From Penaeicola halotolerans (GTDB taxonomy: Bacteria; Bacteroidota; Bacteroidia; Cytophagales; Cyclobacteriaceae): a DNA stretch of 64,000 nt. Numbering within the stretch: position 1 is the stretch's first letter; every line of letters starts with the position of its first letter. The position numbers and the translations under genes were made by a program. Positions 54,854-63,827 of this stretch are shown piece after piece. The notes under the pieces are model-generated. The model worked only from the letters and a program-made list of their open reading frames with translations, was not told the DNA's origin and searched no databases. The stretch is taken from NCBI RefSeq assembly GCF_016464625.1, contig NZ_JAEAGO010000001.1, positions 868,001 through 932,000 of the forward strand. Direction: 5' to 3'.

Positions 54854-55129
54854 TTACTTACGTAAATTCAGTTCTGCTATGATAGCTCTATATCTTTCGA
54901 TATCTTTTGCGATCAAGTAGTTCAGTAATCTTCTTCTTTTACCTACTAACTTCAAAAGGCCTAATCTAGAAGAGTGATCTTTTTGATTGGTTTTGAGGTG
55001 TTCTGTCAAATGCGCGATGCGGTAGGTAAAAAGTGCAATCTGAGACTCAGGTGAACCTGTATCTGTAGTTGACTTTAACCGACCATGATTTGCGAATAGC
55101 TCTTGCTTTTTCTCTTTTGCTAAATACAT
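54854..55129 (-). CDS. rpsO: 30S ribosomal protein S15
   Basis: 91 residues: [51 protein letters not shown] is the S15 core. Binds 16S rRNA. Normal length. Confidence 0.96.
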   Translation of the reverse strand: MYLAKEKKQELFANHGRLKSTTDTGSPESQIALFTYRIAHLTEHLKTNQKDHSSRLGLLKLVGKRRRLLNYLIAKDIERYRAIIAELNLRK

Positions 55130-55158
55130 GCTTAGTTAAATTTATTTTAAAACAAATG

Positions 55159-55166
55159 CAAAGGTA
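55159..55166 (-). promoter_or_regulatory. Bacteroidota -7 box upstream of rpsO
   Basis: On the minus strand TACCTTTG matches TAnnTTTG exactly, 30 bases before the start codon. No TTG is visible at the usual distance, so only the -7 element is claimed. Confidence 0.4.
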
Positions 55167-55202
55167 AAAAAGAATAATTGAACCTTAAAATATTTAGCAC
55201 AA

Positions 55203-56909
55203 TTAATCTAACTTTTTAAATCGCTTCTTGAGCTTATCTATGGCTATGGCATAAAAATCACCATCAAATAAACGCGCATCTTTACGGGCCTGCCTCAAGA
55301 AAAACAATCCAAATGGTAAAAGAACTACATTGGAAAACCAAGCTCCATAGATCGGATCGATCAGTCCTTCTCTAGCCCACTTTTCCCCCAGTGTATTAAG
55401 CACATAAGAGATGATAAAGAATATGATCGATAGCAAAACAGGGAAACCTAAGCCACCTTTTTTGATGATCGAGCCCAGTGGTGCTCCGATGAGGAACATG
55501 ATGAAGCAGGCTACCGCTTGTGTGTATTTTTGATAAATAGATATCTCATAGCGATACATATTTTTATAAGCATCATCTACATTTCTCCATTTGAGAGAGA
55601 TATTAGATTTTACATTTCTAACGGAGCCCAGTGTAAAATCTACTGCTCTCTTATACTTATCTGGCGCTTCGAAGTACTTGTGAAAAGCAGCTACATTCTG
55701 CGCTTTTGTAGTCGTATCGGATCTAGTTTTCTTTGGAGGAATCACACTGACTTGTAAAGCCTCATCTTCCATAGTACTGCTGCTCACCGTAGAGGTAGAT
55801 TGATCAAGCTGAGCAAGATTGTTTCTAATGATCCTTCTGTTTATCTGAGTAGTATCAGTAGCATTAGCCACTAGCACCGTATCTGGATTGATCTTTTTTG
55901 CTTCTATAGCGAGCAATGAATCCCTTACGCGCTGTTTCTCAGCCTTGATTGCATCACTTCTCGATTTCAGCTGTCTCAGCTCCTCACTGACTGGGATAGT
56001 ATCTCTGAAGTGGTAGTTATAATAAGAACTGATACTTGCCATCGTATAATATTTATCATCAACTATCCTCATCTGAAAAGAATCCAAGTCAGCTTCTAAC
56101 TGCTTGATCGTTCTCATTTGTCGGTTGTTGGCAAATCGCTCTTCCTCCGTTCTCCGCATCATGAGATTACTGAGATCAAAGATGATGTAGTTCTCTTCAA
56201 ACCTAGTCCTAGAAAAATCCCCAGCCTTTTCAGTCCTAGCGACAGATCCGGCCTGAGGCTCAGAGTAGCTGTAGCCATTATACAACTGCAAGCGCATATA
56301 TTTTCCATCTTGAAAAGAAGCCATACGCCCAGAGTCTGCTATAATCACATCTGTATTACCAGTTCCTTTATTATGATCATAGATGATCAAATCGCGCAGG
56401 ATACCGTTTTCTCCTTTGTCATTAGTCTTGATACTGTATCCTGGGATACCATTATAAAAGACACCTTCTCTGATATCTAGTGAGGGCGATTTGACTTTGA
56501 TGTCATATAGGAGACTATATGATTTTAAGTTGACTTTGGTGACGAGATAGTTATTTGAAAAATAAGCCCCAATGCTGACAAAAGCTACAAATACACCAAT
56601 TGGAAGTAACGCTCTAGTCAATGAAATCCCTGCTCCTTTGATAGCCGTGAGCTCAAAGTGCTCACCTAGATTGCCAAATGTCATCAAAGAGGATAGCAAT
56701 ACAGCCAATGGCAAAGCAATAGGAGAAATACTGATCATAAAATAGGCGATCAGCTCCATGTAAATAGAAAAACCGAGGTCTTTACCGAAAATCTCATCAA
56801 AGTACTTGAGCATATTCACCGTGAGGAGAATAAAATCAACTACCAAAAAGGCAAGGAGAAATGGCCCTAAGAATGTACCTAATATGAGTTTATCTAATTT
56901 CTTCATCAA
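55203..56909 (-). CDS. LptF/LptG-family permease
   Basis: 568 residues. Membrane helices at the N-terminus (about 12-35, 50-75, 95-118) and C-terminus (about 455-475, 485-505, 530-550), separated by a large periplasmic domain. IKGAGISLTRALLPIG is the coupling-helix region facing the ATPase. LptF/G with LptB and LptC extract lipopolysaccharide from the inner membrane. Long inserts in the central domain (300-400) are typical of Bacteroidota. Confidence 0.88.
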   Translation of the reverse strand: MMKKLDKLILGTFLGPFLLAFLVVDFILLTVNMLKYFDEIFGKDLGFSIYMELIAYFMISISPIALPLAVLLSSLMTFGNLGEHFELTAIKGAGISLTRALLPIGVFVAFVSIGAYFSNNYLVTKVNLKSYSLLYDIKVKSPSLDIREGVFYNGIPGYSIKTNDKGENGILRDLIIYDHNKGTGNTDVIIADSGRMASFQDGKYMRLQLYNGYSYSEPQAGSVARTEKAGDFSRTRFEENYIIFDLSNLMMRRTEEERFANNRQMRTIKQLEADLDSFQMRIVDDKYYTMASISSYYNYHFRDTIPVSEELRQLKSRSDAIKAEKQRVRDSLLAIEAKKINPDTVLVANATDTTQINRRIIRNNLAQLDQSTSTVSSSTMEDEALQVSVIPPKKTRSDTTTKAQNVAAFHKYFEAPDKYKRAVDFTLGSVRNVKSNISLKWRNVDDAYKNMYRYEISIYQKYTQAVACFIMFLIGAPLGSIIKKGGLGFPVLLSIIFFIISYVLNTLGEKWAREGLIDPIYGAWFSNVVLLPFGLFFLRQARKDARLFDGDFYAIAIDKLKKRFKKLD

Positions 56910-56969
56910 AAAGTCAACGCTTCAGATGGCAAAACTAGTAGATAAGCCTCGGCTTTAAAAATAATAAAT

Positions 56970-57371
56970 CTATGCACCGATGATTTCTTTCAAAGAACCG
57001 ATGAGCCCATCCCAGATATCTTGCATTTCTTCCTCGTCATCTTGTTCTGAATAATCGATGACTCTCAGATAAAGTGACTGTGTGAGTTCATTAAGATCCA
57101 ACTCAAACTCTAAAAATGTAGGATCATCACTCGAAGCATCTGGATTATGCTTGTCTATAAACTCAAATCGAATACCGTGTAGGTTCTTTTGCATCACTAT
57201 TTTGGCATAGTGATTTTCTCCATCATATATGAAGTTATATACCTTATCTTCATTGATCACTACATCATCTGCAAACCACTGAGCAAGTCCACTAGCAGTG
57301 CTCAAAAAAGGATAAACAATCTTTTTTGAAGCATTTAATTGATAATCAGCAACAAACTTTGACTTCACCAT
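56970..57371 (-). CDS. START-like domain protein
   Basis: 133 residues. SKFVADYQLNASKKIVYPFLSTASGLAQWFADDVVIN and the closing acidic helix (QDIWDGLIGSLKEIIGA) fit the AHSA1/START-like family of Bacteroidota. Small cytosolic ligand-binding fold; ligand unknown. On the same strand as the LptF/G gene, 60 bases upstream of it. Confidence 0.8.
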   Translation of the reverse strand: MVKSKFVADYQLNASKKIVYPFLSTASGLAQWFADDVVINEDKVYNFIYDGENHYAKIVMQKNLHGIRFEFIDKHNPDASSDDPTFLEFELDLNELTQSLYLRVIDYSEQDDEEEMQDIWDGLIGSLKEIIGA

Positions 57372-57432
57372 AACCCACTCATTTAAATTCGAAAAAAAAC
57401 ATCATAACTACGGACAATTTAGCACTTTTCGT

Positions 57433-57463
57433 TTGCAATTTAACATTTAGTCTTTCATATTTG
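57433..57463 (+). promoter_or_regulatory. promoter of the tRNA-CAT gene
   Basis: TTG at 57433-57435, 20-base spacer, CATATTTG (one mismatch to TAnnTTTG) at 57456-57463, ten bases before the tRNA. Confidence 0.6.
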
Positions 57464-57473
57464 CACTCCGTTT

Positions 57474-57547
57474 GGCGAGGTAGCTCAGTTGGTTAGAGCG
57501 CAGGATTCATAACCCTGAGGTCACGGGTTCAACTCCCGTCCTCGCTA
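57474..57547 (+). tRNA. tRNA with CAT anticodon (Met or Ile2)
   Basis: 74 nt cloverleaf: acceptor GGCGAGG pairing with CCTCGCT (first pair G-U), D arm GCTC..GAGC, anticodon loop TTCATAA, T arm ACGGG-TTCAACT-CCCGT, discriminator A. CAT can be elongator Met, initiator or lysidine-modified Ile; the G1-U72 pair and the A31-C39 mismatch leave this open. No CCA is encoded. Confidence 0.92.
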
Positions 57548-57847
57548 CTTGTTTTCAAAGCCCTTTCAGATGTCTATTTGAAAGGGCTTATTTTTTACCC
57601 TCACTCTTCTGACTGAGAGATACGGAAGCTTTTGGCGCTTAGATGACCCGTGATCAATATAGAAAAGAAAAAATTTATATCTCAAGCTAATTTGATTTTT
57701 TAGATAAACGGAATAAACATCCCACTAATCAGACGATCATCTACCCTGCAAAAACTGATCAAATCGATGATATTTCAAAGATTTCTAAATTTATCAGCCT
57801 GAAAATGTATTGGTTAATGCTAGTCCATTAAATATTCTTGATTCGCT
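57548..57847. other. spacer between tRNA genes
   Basis: Apart from the terminator at 57558 and the tRNA-Asp promoter just after this stretch, no gene or structured element is visible. Confidence 0.5.
57558..57597 (+). terminator. terminator of the tRNA-CAT gene
   Basis: 11-bp stem AAGCCCTTTCA / TGAAAGGGCTT with a 10-nt loop, then ATTTTTT. Confidence 0.9.
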
Positions 57848-57880
57848 TTTGGTAGTTTTGTTTCATTACACTACATTTGC
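57848..57880 (+). promoter_or_regulatory. promoter of the tRNA-Asp pair
   Basis: TTTTGG (TTG at 57850-57852), 20-base spacer, TACATTTG at 57873-57880: a perfect Bacteroidota promoter, 36 bases before the first tRNA-Asp. Confidence 0.75.
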
Positions 57881-57916
57881 ACCACATTAAACAAATCAAA
57901 ACGTTTAATATACCAA

Positions 57917-57990
57917 GGAGTGGTAGTTCAGCTGGTTAGAATGCCTGCCTGTCACGCAGGAGGTCGCGGGTTCGAGTCCCGTCCATTCCG
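57917..57990 (+). tRNA. tRNA-Asp (GTC), first copy
   Basis: 74 nt: acceptor GGAGTGG/CCATTCC (one G-U), D arm, anticodon loop with GTC in CCTGCCT-GTC-ACGCAGG, T arm CGCGGG-TTCGAGT-CCCGT, discriminator G. No encoded CCA. Confidence 0.97.
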
Positions 57991-58033
57991 CAAATGCTTA
58001 TCAAAAGGATAGCTTTATTATATTGAAGAAATT

Positions 58034-58107
58034 GGAGTGGTAGTTCAGCTGGTTAGAATGCCTGCCTGTCACGCAGGAGGTCGCGGGTTCGAGTCCCGTC
58101 CATTCCG
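58034..58107 (+). tRNA. tRNA-Asp (GTC), second copy
   Basis: Identical to the copy at 57917, 43 bases downstream. Both are probably cut from one transcript that starts at the 57848 promoter and ends at the 58110 terminator. Confidence 0.97.
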
Positions 58108-58109
58108 CT

Positions 58110-58136
58110 AAAGCCTTGAGAAATCAAGGCTTTTTT
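58110..58136 (+). terminator. terminator of the tRNA-Asp pair
   Basis: Stem AAAGCCTTGA / TCAAGGCTTT with a GAAA tetraloop, then a T-run. Confidence 0.9.
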
Positions 58137-58292
58137 CTTTTACCCTCATTTCATGTAAGACTCCTCTTCTCACAAATTTAGTCCCCATTTTTTATCCAGC
58201 CTCTCTATCTTCATATTCAGCCACCTAGCGTATTTTAATCCATCGATTTATATGCTGCAGACCTTATATTTTTGATTAAAAGTGAGCAATTA

Positions 58293-58325
58293 TTGGCTTT
58301 AAATTGGATTACTGCATTACCTTTG
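58293..58325 (+). promoter_or_regulatory. promoter of accA
   Basis: TTG at 58293-58295, 22-base spacer, TACCTTTG (exact TAnnTTTG) at 58318-58325, about 50 bases before the accA start. Confidence 0.65.
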
Positions 58326-58375
58326 GTTTGATAAAGCGAAATAAGTTTTAACTTTACGACCCAATCAAATAGCTT

Positions 58376-59323
58376 ATGCTTTTGGAATTTGAAAAACCTA
58401 TAGCCGACTTAGAGAATAAGCTGCAAGAGATGAAAACCCTCGCAGAAGGCAAGAAAATCGATTTGTCAAAAGACATCGAGTCATTAGAAGAAAAAATTCA
58501 GGCTTTGAAAAAAGAAACATTTGCTAACCTAACTAGGTGGCAGCGTGTGCAGCTTTCGAGACATGCCGATAGACCATATACATTGGATTACATCTATGAA
58601 CTCACAGAGGACTTTATAGAGATCCACGGAGATCGCAATGTCAAAGACGACAAAGCTATGGTCGGTGGACTTGGTAGCATAGACGGTCAGACTTTTATGA
58701 TCATCGGTCAGCAAAAAGGACGCAATACCAAACAGAGACAAGAGAGAAACTTTGGGATGGCTAATCCTGAAGGATATCGAAAAGCCCTTCGATTGATGAA
58801 GATGGCTGAAAAATTCAACAAGCCAATCATCACACTTATCGATACTCCTGGCGCATTTCCTGGACTCGAAGCAGAAGAAAGAGGTCAAGGAGAAGCTATC
58901 GCTAGAAATCTTCGAGAGATGTTCATGCTTAAAGTACCTGTGATCTGTATCATCATCGGTGAAGGTGCTTCAGGTGGTGCACTCGGCATCGGTATAGGTG
59001 ATAAAGTCTTGATGTTAGAAAATACTTGGTACTCCGTGATCTCTCCAGAATCATGCTCCTCTATCCTATGGAGAAGTTGGGACTACAAAGAGCAAGCAGC
59101 AGAAGCACTCAAGCTCACTGCCAAGGATATGGAGAAAAACAAACTCATAGATGGCATCATTCCAGAGCCACTTGGTGGAGCACACACCGATCTCAAATGG
59201 ATGGCTAATGAGATGAAAAAAGTGATTAAAAAAGAAACTAAAGCACTCCTGAAACTAAGTCCCGAAGAAAGGATAACACAAAGAATCGACAAATTCTGTG
59301 CAATGGGAGTCTATAACGAATAG
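58376..59323 (+). CDS. accA: acetyl-CoA carboxylase carboxyltransferase alpha subunit
   Basis: 315 residues. N-terminal coiled coil, [81 protein letters not shown] and [40 protein letters not shown]. Transfers carboxyl from biotin to acetyl-CoA to make malonyl-CoA. The beta subunit is not nearby. Confidence 0.96.
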   Translation: MLLEFEKPIADLENKLQEMKTLAEGKKIDLSKDIESLEEKIQALKKETFANLTRWQRVQLSRHADRPYTLDYIYELTEDFIEIHGDRNVKDDKAMVGGLGSIDGQTFMIIGQQKGRNTKQRQERNFGMANPEGYRKALRLMKMAEKFNKPIITLIDTPGAFPGLEAEERGQGEAIARNLREMFMLKVPVICIIIGEGASGGALGIGIGDKVLMLENTWYSVISPESCSSILWRSWDYKEQAAEALKLTAKDMEKNKLIDGIIPEPLGGAHTDLKWMANEMKKVIKKETKALLKLSPEERITQRIDKFCAMGVYNE

Positions 59324-59330
59324 CTAAACA

Positions 59331-59363
59331 AAAAGAGTCTTTTAATCAAAGGCTCTTTTTTTA
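59331..59363 (+). terminator. terminator after accA
   Basis: Stem AAAAGAGTCTTT / AAAGGCTCTTTT with one T-G wobble, then a T-run. Confidence 0.8.
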
Positions 59364-59403
59364 TGCAAAACTCGTATATTGATTTTGTATCAAAGATAAA
59401 CAC

Positions 59404-59958
59404 ATGAGTCAAGTTTCACTACCAACCGATCAAATCCTCAAAGCCCTCAAAAAAACGATGGGGAAATATGTATCATCAATCGGTTCGTACTCAGAGACAC
59501 AATGGAATGACAAGCCGAGTGCTGATGAATGGTCCATGGGTCAACTCTATGAGCACATAGCCATGAGTACCTCTGGGTATTTTTGCTACAAAATAAATAC
59601 TTGCCTAAGACGTGAAAATGGAAGTGAGTCTCTCAACATCATGCCCGGAGGTCTAAAGATGTATCAACACAATAGCTTCCCCCCTTTCAAATTTAAAGTA
59701 CCTCAAGGCCTAGGCGATGAACCCAATCCACTTCCTCAGAGCACTTATACAAAGCGCTTTGCTAACTTGATGGAGCAATTAGAGGACTTAGCTGAGGCTG
59801 TGAAAAAAGATAATGGAAAGTTTAGGTCTCCACACGCTGTACCTGAGATAGGGGCTCTCAATGCTAATGAATGGCTACAAATGACAGAAATGCACATGAG
59901 GCACCATCTAAAGCAAAAAGCATACTTGGACGAATACCTCATGTCAAAACAAAATTAG
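59404..59958 (+). CDS. DinB-family protein
   Basis: 184 residues. Four-helix DinB/YfiT-like fold: QWNDKPSADEWSMGQLYEHIAMS carries the first conserved His, and NEWLQMTEMHMRHHLKQKAYLDEYL the terminal HxxxH. Probably a metal-dependent thiol-transfer enzyme. It overlaps the convergent DUF2147 gene by 4 bases. Confidence 0.85.
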   Translation: MSQVSLPTDQILKALKKTMGKYVSSIGSYSETQWNDKPSADEWSMGQLYEHIAMSTSGYFCYKINTCLRRENGSESLNIMPGGLKMYQHNSFPPFKFKVPQGLGDEPNPLPQSTYTKRFANLMEQLEDLAEAVKKDNGKFRSPHAVPEIGALNANEWLQMTEMHMRHHLKQKAYLDEYLMSKQN

Positions 59959-60395
59959 TCGGCTTTATACCATTCTACTGTACGGCCAATCATAGAAAAC
60001 CCAATATAGCCTCTGACTTCTAAGACTTTATCATTTTTTCTTTTGATCACACAAGAGTAAGTCTTCCCATTTTTGGGATCGTAGATCTCTCCATCTTCCC
60101 ACACACCATCTTCATAAACAAAACCCTTCAATAAGTTCAGTCCCATGAGTGGACGCTTTCTGAGTGAAGCATTGGAGTTGTTTTTGTCCAGCTTAGGTTT
60201 GCCATTCTCTGTAGGCTCTTTTAGCCAAACGATCTTGCCATTGTATTTTCCAGCTTCTTTATAGATTTCTATTTTAGCCTCACGCTCAGTGTTAAACCAA
60301 GTACCTACTATAGCATCGGCTGACTGTGCCATCAGCGCACTAGAAGCAATTAAAAAAAGACCAAGAAAGGCGAATGTAAATTTTATTTTTGTCAT
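59955..60395 (-). CDS. DUF2147 secreted protein
   Basis: 146 residues with a signal peptide (ALMAQS). DUF2147 motifs: IVGTWFNTEREAKIEIYKEAGKYNGKIVWL, LLKGFVYEDGVWEDGEIYDPKNGKTYSC and VRGYIGFSMIGRTVEWYKA. Predicted small lipocalin-like periplasmic protein; ligand unknown. Confidence 0.9.
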   Translation of the reverse strand: MTKIKFTFAFLGLFLIASSALMAQSADAIVGTWFNTEREAKIEIYKEAGKYNGKIVWLKEPTENGKPKLDKNNSNASLRKRPLMGLNLLKGFVYEDGVWEDGEIYDPKNGKTYSCVIKRKNDKVLEVRGYIGFSMIGRTVEWYKAD

Positions 60396-60521
60396 GATTT
60401 TTTGTTTGGTTTGATAAAAAAACGATATAAAACCTGTTTAGTTATATGACTAAATGTTTTCAACTACTTTAGTAAAGTACTAAACGCAATATCCAATAGC
60501 AAAATTTTAATCTACTCTATT

Positions 60522-61181
60522 TTGACAAGTCATTCAATTACCCTCTTAAACGAACATTTTGAACTACTTCCTCAAAAGGCTGTCTATTGGAAAAAGGAAA
60601 ATGCCCTACTCCTAGCAGACTTGCACTTAGGTAAAGCAACACACTTCAGAAAATCTGGGATAGCAGTTCCAAAAGCCGCAGGATCCGACACATTGCTTAT
60701 TTTAGAAGAATTATTGGTATTGTATCCTGTAAAAAAAGTTTATCTATTAGGTGACTTATTCCATAGCGATTACAATCACGAATGGGAGTATTTCCTTGAG
60801 TTTCTATCAAATTTTAAAAACATCTCCTTTCACCTGATCAAAGGAAATCATGACCTTTTGAAACCTGCTGTTTATCAGGCAACAAATCTCCAAGTTCACG
60901 AACAGTTTTTGCAAATAGGATCTATTGGACTGGCGCATGACCCTGCTTTTCAGTCTGAAGCTGCATTTACATTTTGTGGACACATCCACCCTGGCTACAC
61001 GATCAGTGGCAAAGGCCGCCAAAAAATCACCCTTCCTTGCTTTCACTTTACATCCAAATTTGCAGTATTGCCCGCATTTGGCACTTTTACAGGACTGATG
61101 CCCATCCTACCAAAACCAGATGAAGAGATATATCTCATAGCAGAAACGCGCGTTATTCCTTTTGTACATTTGAGAACTTAG
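60522..61181 (+). CDS. pdeM: ligase-associated DNA damage response endonuclease PdeM
   Basis: 219 residues from a TTG start; no ATG is in a suitable place upstream. Metallophosphoesterase motifs: LLADLHLGKATHFR, LLGDLFHSDYNHE, KGNHD, and CGHIHPGY. The family belongs with an ATP-dependent ligase/exonuclease/helicase set in many genomes, but those partners are not adjacent here. Confidence 0.85.
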   Translation: MTSHSITLLNEHFELLPQKAVYWKKENALLLADLHLGKATHFRKSGIAVPKAAGSDTLLILEELLVLYPVKKVYLLGDLFHSDYNHEWEYFLEFLSNFKNISFHLIKGNHDLLKPAVYQATNLQVHEQFLQIGSIGLAHDPAFQSEAAFTFCGHIHPGYTISGKGRQKITLPCFHFTSKFAVLPAFGTFTGLMPILPKPDEEIYLIAETRVIPFVHLRT

Positions 61182-61236
61182 AAAGAGAAGATTGGGAATA
61201 ATATAATCTCTCATTAACTTTGAAGCTACTCCTGAT

Positions 61237-62133
61237 ATGATGAAAGAAAAAGGAACAAAGAAAAAAAAGCAATTAGGCAGCTTTAAATACTTCAGTGTGG
61301 TTTTTAGCATCACACTTTCACTTTTCATAGTAGGTGTGTTAGGGATGATTTTGATCCATGCGCAAAAACTCACCGCACTCATCCGAGAAAATGTAGAAAT
61401 GCAGATCTTTCTACACAAAAACACTTCTGATGCAGAGATATCCAAAATAGGTAAGCTACTAGAAACCAAGCCATTTGTCATGAAGAAAGACAATGTAGCC
61501 ATGGTGACTTTTACCTCTAGTGACTCAGCAGCTGTTAACTTTATCAAAGACACGGGAGAAGACTTTGTGGAATTTTTGGGAGACAATCCACTCCGCGATA
61601 GCTACACGATCAGTATAGACGAAGCTTATCAAACAGAAGCTAGGCTGGATAGTGTCGCACAGGCTATCCAAAGGATCCCGGGTATTTTTGAAGTATCATA
61701 CCTAGGTAGTGTCATCGACTCTATCAACAAAAACCTCGTCAAAGTCAGCTTAGTACTTGGTGCTTTTGCAATGATTTTGATCTTAGTGGTGATCATTTTG
61801 ATTCATAATACGATCAAGCTGGCACTTTTCTCACAGCGTTTTCTGATCAGAAGTATGCAGCTTGTTGGTGCTACTCGAAATTTCATCAGAAAGCCATTTT
61901 TGGCAAGATCTGTCCTATATGGGCTGATTGCAGGAGTCGTCTCTTCACTGATGCTATGGGCTACACTCACTTATGCCAATGATCAGATAGATGGTCTATC
62001 ACAACTGCAAGATCAAAAAGAATTTCTCGCGCTATTTGGCGCACTTACGCTAGCAGGTATCTTACTATCTGTAGTAAGTACTGCCAAGGCGATCAATAAG
62101 TATTTAAACATGTCACTAGACGAACTCTACTAA
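61237..62133 (+). CDS. ftsX: cell division protein FtsX
   Basis: 298 residues: an N-terminal membrane helix, an extracytoplasmic domain (60-165), then three membrane helices (175-200, 225-250, 265-285). LGSFKYFSVVFSITLSLFIVGVLGMILIHAQKL and IHNTIKLALFSQRFLIRSMQLVGATRNFIRKPF are the FtsX landmarks. FtsX works with the FtsE ATPase to activate peptidoglycan hydrolases; ftsE is not adjacent. First gene of the operon to ribF. Confidence 0.9.
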   Translation: MMKEKGTKKKKQLGSFKYFSVVFSITLSLFIVGVLGMILIHAQKLTALIRENVEMQIFLHKNTSDAEISKIGKLLETKPFVMKKDNVAMVTFTSSDSAAVNFIKDTGEDFVEFLGDNPLRDSYTISIDEAYQTEARLDSVAQAIQRIPGIFEVSYLGSVIDSINKNLVKVSLVLGAFAMILILVVIILIHNTIKLALFSQRFLIRSMQLVGATRNFIRKPFLARSVLYGLIAGVVSSLMLWATLTYANDQIDGLSQLQDQKEFLALFGALTLAGILLSVVSTAKAINKYLNMSLDELY

Positions 62134-62134
62134 A

Positions 62135-62344
62135 ATGAGCGAAAAAAATAAAATGGCTTTTAGCCGAAGAAACTATCAACTCATGCTACTCGGTATAGCA
62201 ATCATCATCTTAGGATTTGTCATCATGGGACTAGATAGCGAGCAACATGGTTTTGGCTTTATGGGCATTACACTCGGCCCAATGATCGTTTTAGGAGGAT
62301 TTATTTTTGAATTCTACGCCATATTTTACAAACCTAAGCAATAA
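62135..62344 (+). CDS. DUF3098 small membrane protein
   Basis: 69 residues, two membrane helices (LMLLGIAIIILGFVIMGLD and TLGPMIVLGGFIFEFYAIFY). Regular neighbour of ftsX and uppP in Bacteroidota. Function unknown. One base separates it from ftsX and five from uppP. Confidence 0.88.
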   Translation: MSEKNKMAFSRRNYQLMLLGIAIIILGFVIMGLDSEQHGFGFMGITLGPMIVLGGFIFEFYAIFYKPKQ

Positions 62345-62349
62345 TCTAA

Positions 62350-63141
62350 ATGACCATTTTTGAAGCGATTATCCTGGGTATTATTCAAGGACTGACGGAG
62401 TTTTTGCCAGTAAGTAGTAGTGGACACCTAGAGATTGGCTCGTATTTGTTAGACACAGAGACTTCCGATAATTTACTCTTTACCATAGTAGTACACGCTG
62501 CTACAGCTTTGAGTACGATCATTGTTTTTAGAAAAGATATACTCACGCTCATTCGTGAATTATTCAAATTCCAAAGAAATGAATCAACTGACTATGTGTT
62601 CAAACTGGTCATTTCTATGATTCCCATTGGAATAGTAGGCGTCTTTTTTGAAGAGCAAATAGAGGGCTTCTTTGGCGGAAATATCCTTTTTGTTGGGAGT
62701 ATGCTACTCATCACGAGTACACTTCTTGCTTTTACCTACTTCAAAAAAAACACTACTGGATCTGTTACCTTCGGTAAATCCATTCTCATAGGATTAGCTC
62801 AAGCAGTGGCTATACTACCTGGGATCTCTAGATCTGGATCAACGATAGCTACTGCCCTACTTCTAGGGGTAGACAAAGAAAAAGCTGCTCGATTTTCTTT
62901 CTTGATGGTACTAGCCCCCATACTAGGCGCTACCCTGCTCAAAGTAAAAGACTATGTAGAAAACCCTGCGGTAGCAGAAGGAGTTGATAGCTTGACACTC
63001 ATGGCAGGCTTTTTAGCTGCATTCATATCAGGACTGATCGCCTGTATCTGGATGATCAATATCGTCAAGCGAGGGAAACTTATTTATTTTGCTATCTATT
63101 GTTTTATCATAGGTAGCATTGCCATTTTAGCAAGTATTTGA
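62350..63141 (+). CDS. uppP: undecaprenyl-diphosphatase UppP (BacA)
   Basis: 263 residues. Signature GIIQGLTEFLPVSSSGHLEIG near the start and LPGISRSGSTIATALLLG, with eight membrane segments. Dephosphorylates undecaprenyl pyrophosphate to recycle the carrier lipid of peptidoglycan. Its stop overlaps the truB start (TGATG). Confidence 0.95.
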   Translation: MTIFEAIILGIIQGLTEFLPVSSSGHLEIGSYLLDTETSDNLLFTIVVHAATALSTIIVFRKDILTLIRELFKFQRNESTDYVFKLVISMIPIGIVGVFFEEQIEGFFGGNILFVGSMLLITSTLLAFTYFKKNTTGSVTFGKSILIGLAQAVAILPGISRSGSTIATALLLGVDKEKAARFSFLMVLAPILGATLLKVKDYVENPAVAEGVDSLTLMAGFLAAFISGLIACIWMINIVKRGKLIYFAIYCFIIGSIAILASI

Positions 63142-63827
63142 TGAGTGATAAAGAATTTGATTTCTTAGCTGGTGAAGTACTTTTATTAGACAAACCTCTT
63201 CAGTGGACTTCTTTTGATGTGGTCAAAAAAGTCAGAGGTGCAATCAAAATAAAAAAAGTAGGCCATGCTGGCACACTAGATCCTCTAGCTACTGGACTTT
63301 TGATACTTTGCACTGGGAAGATGACTAAACAGATAGATACATTCCAAGCACAAGAAAAAGAGTATGAGGGGACCTTCGTCTTAGGGGCTACCACAGCCTC
63401 TTATGATTTGGAAACGGAAGTGGAAAACGTAATTAGCGTAGATCACTTGACCGAAAAGCAAATCTTAGAAGCGATCACTCAACTGACGGGCGATATCATG
63501 CAGATACCACCTGCCCATTCTGCTATCAAAATCGATGGAAAGCGTGTCTATGAGTCCGCTAGAAAAGGTAAAGAAGTCAAAATAGATCCTAGACCTGTGA
63601 CAGTACATAAGTTTGAACTAACTAGAGTAGCGCTTCCTGAGATAGATTTTAAAATCATCTGTAGCAAAGGAACATACATTCGAAGTCTAGCTAGGGATCT
63701 TGGAGAGATTTTAGGCGTTGGTGCCTATATGTCTGCTCTTAGAAGGACTAGAATTGGCAACTTCAAAATAGAAGATGCTATCCCTGTACAGACATTGGTA
63801 GATCAGATCAAAGCACAACAAGCATGA
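63141..63827 (+). CDS. truB: tRNA pseudouridine-55 synthase
   Basis: 228 residues from the ATG that overlaps the uppP stop; a TTG three bases earlier is in frame. KPLQWTSFDVVKKVR and VGHAGTLDPLATGLL with catalytic D47, CSKGTYIRSLARDLG and LRRTRIGNF. Short C-terminal region, as usual for Bacteroidota. Overlaps the ribF start by 4 bases (ATGA). Confidence 0.95.
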   Translation: MSDKEFDFLAGEVLLLDKPLQWTSFDVVKKVRGAIKIKKVGHAGTLDPLATGLLILCTGKMTKQIDTFQAQEKEYEGTFVLGATTASYDLETEVENVISVDHLTEKQILEAITQLTGDIMQIPPAHSAIKIDGKRVYESARKGKEVKIDPRPVTVHKFELTRVALPEIDFKIICSKGTYIRSLARDLGEILGVGAYMSALRRTRIGNFKIEDAIPVQTLVDQIKAQQA

